The notes beneath the pieces are model-generated. The model had not been told where the DNA came from and ran no database searches. It saw only the letters and a program-made list of their open reading frames with translations. Both the position numbers and the translations under genes were made by a program. Shown one piece after another: positions 7,510 to 14,094 of a DNA stretch of 14,094 bases. Where the stretch lies: assembly GCA_002477475.1 (NCBI GenBank), contig DLPX01000030.1, positions 70,099 to 84,192 of the forward strand, given 5' to 3'. Positions within the stretch are counted from its first letter, which is position 1. Every line of letters begins with the position of its first letter. The DNA comes from Proteobacteria bacterium UBA7447 (GTDB lineage: Bacteria > Pseudomonadota > Gammaproteobacteria > Arenicellales > UBA868).

Positions 7510-9567
7510 GTGACAAGGAAGAAAGAAGCCAAGCAGCCTGAGCCGGGCGGGTCTGCGGACCCTTCCCTGAAGATTCAGGCGCTCCGTGTCGAAATCGAGG
7601 AGCATAACTATCGGTACCATGTGCTGGACGACCCGGCGATCTCAGATTCGCGTTATGACGGCCTCGTTCGATATTTAGAGAAGCTCGAAGCAGAATACCC
7701 CGAACTGGTTACCTCAAATTCCCCGACCCAGAGAGTGGGAGCCGCTCCTCTGGATCGGTTTGAGTCAGTCGCTCATGAAGTGCCCATGTTGTCACTCAAC
7801 AACGCGTTTTCCGCGGATGAGGTCGGCGAGTTTGACCGCAGGTGCCGGGAAGGAACGGGTCGAGAATCCCTCGCCTATGTGGCAGAGCCGAAGATCGACG
7901 GGCTGGCCATCAGTCTGTTATACGAACAGGGCGAGTTGGTGCGCGCAGCGACCCGGGGCGATGGCCGGACGGGTGAAGATGTGACGTTGAACGTGCGATC
8001 GATCTCCTCAATCCCCCTCCAGTTGAGATCACACCGTGTCCCACCGTCACTGGAAGTGCGTGGCGAAGTCTTTATGCCGATCGTAGGATTTGAGCGATTG
8101 AACGAGCAACAAAAGGCGCGTGATGAAAAGCTTTATGTCAATCCAAGAAATGCAGCAGCGGGCAGTTTGCGGCAACTCGACTCCAACGTCTGTGCACAGC
8201 GGCCGCTGTCATTTTTCTGCTACGCAGTGGGGGTTTGGCAGGGTACGCCATCGCCCAGTTCACAAATGCAAATGCTCAGCGCACTGCGGGAGTTCGGCTT
8301 TCCGGTGAACCCGCTGGCCCGGGAGGTGAAAGGGCTCAAGGCCTGTCTCGATTATTACGAGGACGTTATGGCATCGCGCGCATCCCTGAGGTATGAGATC
8401 GACGGCGTGGTGTACAAGGTCAGCAGTTTTGAGGACCAGCAGGTCCTGGGGTCGGTTTCGCGGGCACCGCGCTGGGCGATGGCGCACAAGTTTCCCGCTG
8501 CGGAGGAAACCACTGTTGTGAAGGCTATCGAGATCCAGGTGGGGCGCACCGGCGCCTTGACGCCAGTCGCAAGACTGGATCCCGTTTTTGTCGGAGGCGT
8601 GACGGTGTCCAATGCCACGCTGCACAACGCTGAAGAGATAGAAAGGCTGGATGTCCGCAAAGGAGATACGGTGGTGATCCGCCGCGCGGGTGATGTCATT
8701 CCCGAAGTGGTGTCGGTGGTGCTCGATAAGCGCCCGAGCGGCACTCGCCGCTTTAAGTTTCCCAAAGTCTGCCCCGTTTGCGGATCCGGGGTGACCTCAG
8801 ATGAGGGCGGGGTGATCCAGCGTTGCGAAGGAGGACTGATTTGTTCCGCGCAGCTCAAGGAGTCCATCAAGCATTTTTCTTCCCGACTGGCGATGGATAT
8901 CGAGGGTCTCGGGGCAAAGCTTGTCGAGCAGTTGGTCGACAGTGGCCAGGTCAAGACACCTGCCGACCTGTTTGCGGTTTCTGCCGGCGAGTTTGCGGGT
9001 CTTGAGAGAATGGGGGCGAAGTCTGCTCAAAACCTGATAAGCGCGCTCGAGAAAAGTCGGGAGACGACCCTGCCACGATTTCTTTTCGCCCTCGGGATTC
9101 CGCAAGTCGGCGAAGCAACGGCGCAAACGCTTGCGCAGCATTTTGGGACTCTTGAGGCACTCCAAGAGGCGTCCCTGACGTCGCTCGAAGCGGTGGCCGA
9201 CGTCGGTCCCGTCGTGGCCGAGGAGATCAGGCGGTTTTTTGATCAATCTCACAACCAACAGGTGATCCGGTCTCTGCGTGAACATGGCGTCCGTTGGCCA
9301 GAGGTCAGAGCCGGCGCTCAGCCAATCGGCGGCTTTTCAGGAAAAACAGTGGTGATTACGGGCACTTTGCCTAACTTGAGTCGGGATGAGGCACGTCAGT
9401 GGCTGATCACGCGAGGCGCAAAGGTGGCTGGCAGTGTCTCCTCGCGAACGCACTTTTTGGTCGCCGGCGTCGACCCGGGCTCCAAATACGATAAAGCCGT
9501 TCAATTGGGGATTCGTATCCTGGAAGAGCACGAGATGCAGGCGGTTGCTGACCAACCGCCCGACTGA
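7510..9567 (+). CDS. ligA: NAD-dependent DNA ligase LigA
   Basis: LigA seals nicks with 3'-OH and 5'-phosphate ends in replication and repair, using NAD+ to adenylate itself. The 685-residue protein has all domains in order. The NAD-binding Ia domain has HNYRYHVLDDP (32-42) and YDGLVRYLEKLE. The nucleotidyltransferase domain has the active-site motif KIDG with Lys128, and AATRGDGRTGED. An OB fold includes KFPAAEE and GRTGALTPVA. The C4 zinc finger is complete (Cys421, Cys424, Cys439, Cys445). Helix-hairpin-helix repeats lie at about 455-595, and a BRCT domain follows at about 605-680 (FSGKTVVITGTL, THFLVAG). The start is GTG at 7510, the first available start after an in-frame stop near 7462. 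It lacks a Shine-Dalgarno and carries a Lys-rich N-terminal extension of about 20 residues relative to E. coli. Last gene of the smc-zipA-ligA unit. Confidence 0.97.
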   Translation: MTRKKEAKQPEPGGSADPSLKIQALRVEIEEHNYRYHVLDDPAISDSRYDGLVRYLEKLEAEYPELVTSNSPTQRVGAAPLDRFESVAHEVPMLSLNNAFSADEVGEFDRRCREGTGRESLAYVAEPKIDGLAISLLYEQGELVRAATRGDGRTGEDVTLNVRSISSIPLQLRSHRVPPSLEVRGEVFMPIVGFERLNEQQKARDEKLYVNPRNAAAGSLRQLDSNVCAQRPLSFFCYAVGVWQGTPSPSSQMQMLSALREFGFPVNPLAREVKGLKACLDYYEDVMASRASLRYEIDGVVYKVSSFEDQQVLGSVSRAPRWAMAHKFPAAEETTVVKAIEIQVGRTGALTPVARLDPVFVGGVTVSNATLHNAEEIERLDVRKGDTVVIRRAGDVIPEVVSVVLDKRPSGTRRFKFPKVCPVCGSGVTSDEGGVIQRCEGGLICSAQLKESIKHFSSRLAMDIEGLGAKLVEQLVDSGQVKTPADLFAVSAGEFAGLERMGAKSAQNLISALEKSRETTLPRFLFALGIPQVGEATAQTLAQHFGTLEALQEASLTSLEAVADVGPVVAEEIRRFFDQSHNQQVIRSLREHGVRWPEVRAGAQPIGGFSGKTVVITGTLPNLSRDEARQWLITRGAKVAGSVSSRTHFLVAGVDPGSKYDKAVQLGIRILEEHEMQAVADQPPD

Positions 9568-9570
9568 GGT

Positions 9571-9590
9571 GTTTTTCCGGCCGGAAAAGC
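9571..9590 (+). repeat. Perfect 16-bp palindrome after ligA
   Basis: TTTTCCGGCCGGAAAA (9573-9588) is a perfect palindrome beginning 6 nt after the ligA stop; a flanking G-C pair beyond one wobble extends it to 9571-9590. Folded as RNA it gives a short stem with a 4-nt loop, but no T-run follows on either strand beyond the stem, so it is a poor intrinsic terminator. It could be a processing or attenuation hairpin, or a dimeric protein-binding site upstream of acnA. Confidence 0.5.
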
Positions 9591-9601
9591 TGCGTGATGC
9601 G

Positions 9602-9608
9602 TTAAAAT
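9602..9608 (+). promoter_or_regulatory. Candidate -10 element for acnA
   Basis: TTAAAAT contains a TAAAAT hexamer (9603-9608) between the palindrome and the leader hairpin. No good -35 is present at the correct distance, so the element would need an activator or be weak. Transcription starting near 9615 would place the hairpin at 9629-9649 in the acnA 5' leader. Confidence 0.25.
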
Positions 9609-9628
9609 CCGGCCCTCAATTTTAGTCT

Positions 9629-9649
9629 GGCACCAAGCGTTTTGGTGCC
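9629..9649 (+). promoter_or_regulatory. Stem-loop in the acnA leader
   Basis: GGCACCAA (9629-9636) pairs perfectly with TTGGTGCC (9642-9649) around the loop GCGTT, an 8-bp stem ending 22 nt before the acnA ATG. The loop does not match the CAGUGN loop of eukaryotic iron-responsive elements. It may be an RNA structure affecting translation, or a DNA operator as an inverted repeat. Confidence 0.4.
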
Positions 9650-9671
9650 GGTTTACACCCCTTGGCAGCAA

Positions 9672-12332
9672 ATGAAAGACTCTTTTAACTCTAGAACTTC
9701 TCTCGACGTAAACGGCAAGCGTTATCAGATTTGTGCACTCGATGCGCTGGAATCCCGCTTTGACCTGAGCCGCCTCCCGATCACGCTGAAAATCTTATTG
9801 GAAAATCTGTTGAGAACCGAGGACGGCGCGAATGTGACCGTTGATGATATCGAGGCGCTCGCAGGCTGGACGCCTTCTGGAGGTCGGGAGACGGAGATTG
9901 CTTTCACACCGGCCCGCGTTCTGATGCAGGACTTTACCGGGGTGCCGGCAGTTGTCGATCTCGCCGCAATGCGCGAAGCCGTAGCCGGTTTAAACGGGGA
10001 TCCGGATCGAGTCAATCCGCTTTCCCCCGCGGATCTGGTGATTGATCACTCTGTGATGGTGGATCACTTCGGCCAGCCCCAGGCGCTGAAAAACAATGCC
10101 CAATTGGAGTACAGCCGAAACGCGGAGCGCTATGCTTTCTTGCGTTGGGGTCAGACGGCGTTCAGTAACTTCCGCGTCGTTCCTCCCGCGACTGGAATTG
10201 TGCATCAGGTAAATATTGAATATCTCGCTAGCGTCATTTTCAGTCGGGAGGTAGACGGGTTAGCGTTGGCTTACCCGGACACCGTGGTGGGGACCGACTC
10301 ACACACGACGATGGTCAACGGGCTGGGTGTATTGGGCTGGGGTGTCGGGGGAATTGAAGCCGAGGCCGCGATGCTCGGTCAGCCGGTCACCATGCTCATT
10401 CCGGAGGTGGTGGGGTTCGAGTTGACGGGTACGCTGACAGAAGGCGCGACAGCGACCGACCTCGTCCTGACTGTAGTGGAAATACTGCGCCAAAAAGGTG
10501 TCGTCGGTAAATTCGTGGAGTTCTTTGGAGACGGTTTGAATCACCTTTCTCTCGCTGATAAAGCAACCATTGCCAATATGGCGCCGGAGTACGGCGCCAC
10601 CTGTGGGTTTTTCCCAGTTGATAATGAGGCGCTGGGGTACCTCAGGTTGACGGGTCGTTCAGACGAGGAAATCGCCCTCGTTGAAGCCTACACGCGACGT
10701 CAGGGCATGTTCCGCACCCCTGACACTCCGGTTGCGCAATACAATGACACGGTCAGTCTGAACCTTGCCGATGTCGTTGTTAGCATCGCGGGCCCAAAGC
10801 GACCCCAAGACCGAATCGCGCTGACTGACGCCAAGCGCACAATTACCGCCGCGCTGAGCGACGCCCGCGAAGGGGCTTCAGCGCAAGGCCACGTTTTTGA
10901 ATTCGACGGGGTCCAGCACAAGCTTCCCGATCTGGCTGTTGTGATCGCCGCAATCACAAGCTGCACCAACACCTCAAATCCTGGTGTGATCATGGCGGCG
11001 GGTTTGCTGGCCCGAAATGCACGCGAGAGAGGGCTGTCGGTCAAGCCGTGGGTCAAGACTTCGCTGGCACCCGGTTCGCAAGTGGTTACCGACTACCTCG
11101 CGGATGCGGGACTGCTGGACGACCTGGAGGAAGTGGGTTTTGCCGTCGTCGGGTACGGCTGCACGACGTGTATCGGAAACTCCGGGCCTTTGCCTCCGGC
11201 CGTGAGTTCCGCAATCAAGGAAGGTGAGTTGATCGTCTGCTCAGTGTTGTCTGGCAATCGCAACTTCGAAGGGCGCGTTCATGCAGAGGTCAGGATGAAC
11301 TTCCTGGCGTCACCGCCGCTGGTGGTGGCCTATGCGTTGGCAGGCACAACAGATATCAACTTCTCCACTGATGCGATCGGTACTGACTCTAATGGAGCGC
11401 CCGTCATGCTGAGCGATATTTGGCCCGGGACAGACGAAATCAACCGCACGGTGAACCAGCACGTAACGCGGGACATGTTCCGCACGCGTTATGCAGACGT
11501 GTTCCGCGGGGACGAAATTTGGCAGGCTGTGCCGGCCAGCGCAGGCACGCGTTTTTCATGGGATCCGAAGTCCACTTATGTTCGAAGGCCTCCGTATTTT
11601 GACGGGATGAGCATGGATCCTCCCGGCATGCCAACGATCGACAATGCCCGGGCATTGGCGGTGCTGGGAGACAGCATTACCACTGATCATATTTCCCCCG
11701 CAGGTGCAATTCAGCTAGACAGCCCGGCAGGAGAATATCTTTGTGATAACGGCATCGCGCCGGCAGACTTCAACTCCTACGGATCCCGCAGAGGGAATCA
11801 TGAAGTCATGATGCGGGGAACTTTTGCCAATATCCGACTGCGTAACGCAATGGCACCGGACACCGAAGGTGGCTGGACCTGTCTGCAGCCCTCAGGGGAG
11901 CAGATGACGATCTTTGCCGCTGCGCAGCATTACGCTGAGTCCGATACTCCTCTGGTGGTGATTGGGGGAAAGGAATACGGCACAGGCTCGTCACGGGACT
12001 GGGCGGCCAAAGGTGTCGCACTATTGGGCGTCAGAGCGGTTCTGGTCGAAAGTTTTGAACGTATTCATCGCTCGAACCTCGTTGGGATGGGGGTATTGCC
12101 GCTGCAGTTCATGGAGGGTCAAAGTGCCACCGACCTCGGCATCGACGGAACCGAGATATTCACTATCGCCCAGCCGCAAGTGGGTGCGAAGGAGGTGAAG
12201 ATAGACATGACCCGGGCGGATGGCAGCACGGAGGAATTTAGTGTTCGGGTTCGGATTGATACCCCCAAGGAATGGGATTACTACTGTCATGGCGGCATCC
12301 TGCCCTATATGGTCCGCCAACTGTTGGCGTAG
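9672..12332 (+). CDS. acnA: Aconitate hydratase AcnA
   Basis: Aconitase converts citrate to isocitrate through cis-aconitate in the TCA cycle, using a [4Fe-4S] cluster. The 886-residue protein is full length (E. coli AcnA is 891) and belongs to the AcnA/IRP1 class, not AcnB, because the swivel domain is at the C-terminus. Cluster ligands are visible: Cys431 in ITSCTNTSNPG and Cys497/Cys500 in YGCTTCIGNSGP. Other conserved blocks are LMQDFTGVPAVVDLAAMR, DHSVMVDHFG, GTDSHTTMVNGLGVLGWGVGG, and in the swivel domain GDSITTDHISPAG, NSYGSRRGNHEVMMRGTFAN and GKEYGTGSSRDWAAKG with the substrate-binding Ser-Arg. The frame is open back to a TTG at 9642, but the ATG at 9672 matches the family N-terminus and the upstream codons lie inside the leader hairpin. 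AcnA-class apo-proteins can bind mRNA. It is probably transcribed separately from ligA and ends in an intrinsic terminator. Confidence 0.97.
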   Translation: MKDSFNSRTSLDVNGKRYQICALDALESRFDLSRLPITLKILLENLLRTEDGANVTVDDIEALAGWTPSGGRETEIAFTPARVLMQDFTGVPAVVDLAAMREAVAGLNGDPDRVNPLSPADLVIDHSVMVDHFGQPQALKNNAQLEYSRNAERYAFLRWGQTAFSNFRVVPPATGIVHQVNIEYLASVIFSREVDGLALAYPDTVVGTDSHTTMVNGLGVLGWGVGGIEAEAAMLGQPVTMLIPEVVGFELTGTLTEGATATDLVLTVVEILRQKGVVGKFVEFFGDGLNHLSLADKATIANMAPEYGATCGFFPVDNEALGYLRLTGRSDEEIALVEAYTRRQGMFRTPDTPVAQYNDTVSLNLADVVVSIAGPKRPQDRIALTDAKRTITAALSDAREGASAQGHVFEFDGVQHKLPDLAVVIAAITSCTNTSNPGVIMAAGLLARNARERGLSVKPWVKTSLAPGSQVVTDYLADAGLLDDLEEVGFAVVGYGCTTCIGNSGPLPPAVSSAIKEGELIVCSVLSGNRNFEGRVHAEVRMNFLASPPLVVAYALAGTTDINFSTDAIGTDSNGAPVMLSDIWPGTDEINRTVNQHVTRDMFRTRYADVFRGDEIWQAVPASAGTRFSWDPKSTYVRRPPYFDGMSMDPPGMPTIDNARALAVLGDSITTDHISPAGAIQLDSPAGEYLCDNGIAPADFNSYGSRRGNHEVMMRGTFANIRLRNAMAPDTEGGWTCLQPSGEQMTIFAAAQHYAESDTPLVVIGGKEYGTGSSRDWAAKGVALLGVRAVLVESFERIHRSNLVGMGVLPLQFMEGQSATDLGIDGTEIFTIAQPQVGAKEVKIDMTRADGSTEEFSVRVRIDTPKEWDYYCHGGILPYMVRQLLA

Positions 12333-12362
12333 GCCGCCTCGCGCAAGCGGCTTCATTTTTTT
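12331..12362 (+). terminator. Intrinsic terminator of acnA, overlapping the end of the EamA gene
   Basis: GCCGC (12333-12337) pairs with GCGGC (12347-12351); a G-U and an A-U pair extend the stem into the acnA stop codon. The T-run is CATTTTTTT (12354-12362). The T-run is read on the other strand as the last two Lys codons of the convergent transporter gene, so the terminator shares bases with both genes. The minus strand lacks a T-run after the stem, so it should work mainly for acnA. Confidence 0.75.
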
Positions 12363-13234
12363 GGTTGAATCACCGCGACCGCGATCAGGATGAGACCAAG
12401 GGCGAGCAGTAATCTTAGTGAGAGTTGCTCTTTCAGGAGCAGCACGCCCCAAAATGCACCCAGCACCGGAACGAAAAAATTGACCTGAGCAGAGCGGTTC
12501 GCCCCCAGCCGGGGGATAAGGTAAAAGAAAATGAGATTGGCCAACGCGGTAGAGCCGATGCCCAGATAGAGCATTGCGGCGAATGCGGACGGTTTTGGTG
12601 AGAGGGTCCACGGCATCTCAACCACAAGTGTGACGGGCAGGGAGAAAAAGAATGCACAAAACATTGCTCCCGATGCCAGCACAGACCAATTGGAAGGTCG
12701 TGCAGCATAGCGGATGAGTGTGGCAGAGACCCCATAGCACACGGCACTCAGAAGAATGGCCGACTGCCCCAAGACGGGCCCCGATAAACCCCCGATGGCG
12801 GCTGGTCCGAGCAAAAGCGCAACGCTTCCAAAACCCATCCCGATCCCGAGTCCGATGCGCAGGTCAAACGGCTCCTCCCGTATGAAAATATGGGCCAGCA
12901 ATGCCGTGGTTACCGGCATGATTCCCATCAGGATCGCGGCGAGCCCGCTGTCGATATAAAGCTCACCCCAACTGATCAACGTAAAGGGAAGCGCATTGCC
13001 GATAAGGCCGATCAGTCCGAACATCATCCAGGATCGCCCATCCCTCGGGAGCCGGTAGCCACGGAACCGAATCCAAGCATAAAGCAGCACCATCGCGATA
13101 CCCAAACGCGCACTGGTCAGCGTCATGGGTCCAACACTGTCCACACCGACCTTGATGAAGGCAAACGACGTGCTCCACAATGTGGCGAGCAGCAGTAGCA
13201 GCGCGTAGTCTTTGGAGGCCCAAGCGGATTTCAT
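12353..13234 (-). CDS. EamA/DMT-superfamily transporter (RhaT/EamA-type permease)
   Basis: An inner-membrane protein of 293 residues with about ten hydrophobic segments, the standard size and layout of the drug/metabolite transporter superfamily, whose members mostly export amino acids, metabolites or toxic compounds. Two EamA repeats are visible, each opening with a hydrophobic helix and ending in the typical pattern: the first from LLLLLATLWSTSFAFIKVGV to IREEPFDLRIGLGIGMGFGSVALL, the second from SAILLSAVCYGVSATLIRYA to LLLKEQLSLRLLLALGLILIAVAV. Substrate cannot be read from sequence. I start at the ATG at 13234; a TTG at 13252 would add six residues, but neither has a Shine-Dalgarno and the promoter found here predicts a transcript beginning at the ATG. 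It converges on acnA with 20 nt between stops and is divergent from the amidohydrolase gene. Confidence 0.9.
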   Translation of the reverse strand: MKSAWASKDYALLLLLATLWSTSFAFIKVGVDSVGPMTLTSARLGIAMVLLYAWIRFRGYRLPRDGRSWMMFGLIGLIGNALPFTLISWGELYIDSGLAAILMGIMPVTTALLAHIFIREEPFDLRIGLGIGMGFGSVALLLGPAAIGGLSGPVLGQSAILLSAVCYGVSATLIRYAARPSNWSVLASGAMFCAFFFSLPVTLVVEMPWTLSPKPSAFAAMLYLGIGSTALANLIFFYLIPRLGANRSAQVNFFVPVLGAFWGVLLLKEQLSLRLLLALGLILIAVAVIQPKK

Positions 13235-13239
13235 CGTGA

Positions 13240-13268
13240 TGTATAGCGACAAACAGGGTATCAGCCAA
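13240..13268 (-). promoter_or_regulatory. Candidate promoter of the EamA gene, possibly leaderless
   Basis: On the minus strand TTGGCT (13268-13263) and TATACA (13245-13240) are separated by exactly 17 nt. Transcription 6-7 nt downstream of the -10 would start at or next to the A of the ATG at 13234, giving a leaderless mRNA. This fits the lack of a ribosome binding site. Confidence 0.4.
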
Positions 13269-13308
13269 CACAGAAAGCGGTAATCTAGCGGTTTTTCATA
13301 GGATCAAC

Positions 13309-13312
13309 GAGG
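13309..13312 (+). promoter_or_regulatory. Shine-Dalgarno site of the amidohydrolase gene
   Basis: GAGG lies 9 nt before the GTG at 13322 and is the only ribosome-binding-like sequence after the in-frame stop at 13286, which supports the GTG start. I found no convincing plus-strand promoter in 13235-13321. Confidence 0.45.
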
Positions 13313-13321
13313 CGATCAGCC

Positions 13322-14094
13322 GTGACCCATCAATCTCCAAAAACCCCGCCTCTGCTGGATGCGGATGAACAGCCACCGTATGTCCACTACAACCCTGACG
13401 GACAGTCGGGGGTTGTCCTGGTCTGTGATCACGCGCGCAATGCCACACCCAGGTCATTGGCAGGGCTGGGATTATCCTCCGAGATCCTGGCGACACACAT
13501 CGGCTTGGACATTGGGTGCGAACACCTTTCGAAAAAGATCGCAGACAATTTAGACAGCGTTCTGTTGATTGCGGGATTTTCGAGGCTGGTGGTAGATCTC
13601 AACCGTCCGCCTGATCATCCGACCTCGATTCCTGTCCAAAGCGATGGTATCGATATTCCTGGAAACCACTCTTTGAGTGTCCGGGACAGGCAACAGCGGA
13701 TTGATGAGGTTTTTACTCCCTACCATGACGCCGTCGCGACTGAACTCAAGCAGATCTTTGGACATCACCAACGTGTCGCTCTTATTTCGATGCACAGTTT
13801 TACGCCCCGAATGGACGGCCTGGCAAGACCGTGGCACATCGGTATTTTGTGGAATCGCGATCAGCGCCTCAGTGAGCCGCTTTTGGAAAGTCTGCGTCTG
13901 GAGCCGGATCTGTGCGTAGGGGATAACCAGCCGTACGACGCCAGGGATCATCTGGGCTACACCGTGGATGCTTATGACGGCATGCCGGGTCTTGCCCAGG
14001 TAATGATCGAGGTGCGTCAGGATCTTCTGACGACAACTGAAGACGTGTCACGCTGGGCTGATCTTTTGACAAGACACCTGACACAGGTACTTGA
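13322..14094 (+). CDS. N-formylglutamate amidohydrolase family protein, 3' end cut by window edge
   Basis: The named activity of the family is hydrolysis of N-formylglutamate to glutamate and formate, the last step of one histidine degradation route; several family members act on other N-acyl amino acids or are uncharacterised. From the GTG at 13322, 257 residues are visible with no stop. From memory relatives are roughly 260-280 residues, so only the tail is lost. Conserved blocks are VVLVCDHARNATP (31-43), HIGLDIG, GFSRLVVDLNRPP followed by TSIP, GIDIPGN, YHDAV, LISMHSFTP, RPWHIGILWNRD, VGDNQPYDARD and the late IEVRQDLL. The Asp-His pair of CDH and the His of MHSF are the likely metal ligands. 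No histidine-utilisation gene is visible beside it; the divergent neighbour is a DMT transporter. Family call firm, exact substrate inferred only. Confidence 0.88.
   Translation, partial: MTHQSPKTPPLLDADEQPPYVHYNPDGQSGVVLVCDHARNATPRSLAGLGLSSEILATHIGLDIGCEHLSKKIADNLDSVLLIAGFSRLVVDLNRPPDHPTSIPVQSDGIDIPGNHSLSVRDRQQRIDEVFTPYHDAVATELKQIFGHHQRVALISMHSFTPRMDGLARPWHIGILWNRDQRLSEPLLESLRLEPDLCVGDNQPYDARDHLGYTVDAYDGMPGLAQVMIEVRQDLLTTTEDVSRWADLLTRHLTQVL

Noticed and set aside
9629..9649. Iron-responsive-element-like hairpin upstream of acnA.
   Set aside because: The loop GCGTT and lack of the bulged C do not match an IRE; kept only as an unspecified stem-loop.
9642..9671. Alternative TTG/GTG starts of acnA, adding up to 10 residues.
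   Set aside because: The codons fall in the leader hairpin, there is no ribosome binding site, and the ATG at 9672 fits the family.
12890..13198. Plus-strand 102-codon ORF opposite the EamA gene.
   Set aside because: It is a hydrophilic shadow of a membrane protein frame, with no family resemblance and no start signals.
1..14094. Search by eye for CRISPR arrays, insertion sequences, attachment sites, tRNA genes or defence-type genes.
   Set aside because: No regularly spaced repeats, transposase, integrase, tRNA-like folds or composition shift were seen; the window reads as core genome.

Overview
The window looks like ordinary core chromosome of a member of the Pseudomonadota, most likely a gammaproteobacterium; a betaproteobacterium is possible. 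The reasons are a full DksA, the gene order smc-zipA-ligA (known from Pseudomonas and relatives), an AcnA-type aconitase, a GC-rich base composition, and coding density with gaps of about 150 bases or less. I see no mobile element, CRISPR array, tRNA, rRNA or island signature, and codon use looks even throughout.

Layout. Positions 1-1289 (minus) hold a dihydroorotase-family amidohydrolase cut off by the window edge near its C-terminus. Upstream of it on the same strand is dksA (1436-1876), closed by a strong intrinsic terminator at 1361-1389. Divergent from dksA is a small glutathione S-transferase-like gene (1994-2605). Next comes the main plus-strand operon: smc (2752-6258), zipA (6261-7451, only 2 nt after smc) and ligA (7510-9567, 58 nt after zipA). 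acnA (9672-12332) follows after a 104-nt gap containing two inverted repeats and probably has its own promoter. It converges, over a 20-nt gap with an intrinsic terminator, on an EamA/DMT transporter gene (12353-13234, minus). Divergent from that is an N-formylglutamate amidohydrolase family gene (13322 onward) that runs off the right edge just before its stop.

How the genes fit together. The smc-zipA-ligA operon joins chromosome condensation, Z-ring anchoring and nick sealing, all replication/division housekeeping. The other genes are metabolic or regulatory: pyrimidine synthesis or a related amidohydrolase reaction, the stringent-response transcription factor, thiol chemistry, the TCA cycle, small-molecule export and amino-acid catabolism.

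I found no convincing undescribed system. The points most worth a second look are the tandem (duplicated) FtsZ-binding-like domain in ZipA, the Gln in place of the first metal-binding His of the dihydroorotase, inverted repeats in the acnA leader, a GC-rich discriminator at the inferred dksA promoter, a possible leaderless promoter for the EamA gene, and an 18-codon ORF overlapping the ligA start. All family calls come from reading motifs and from memory; no searches were run.
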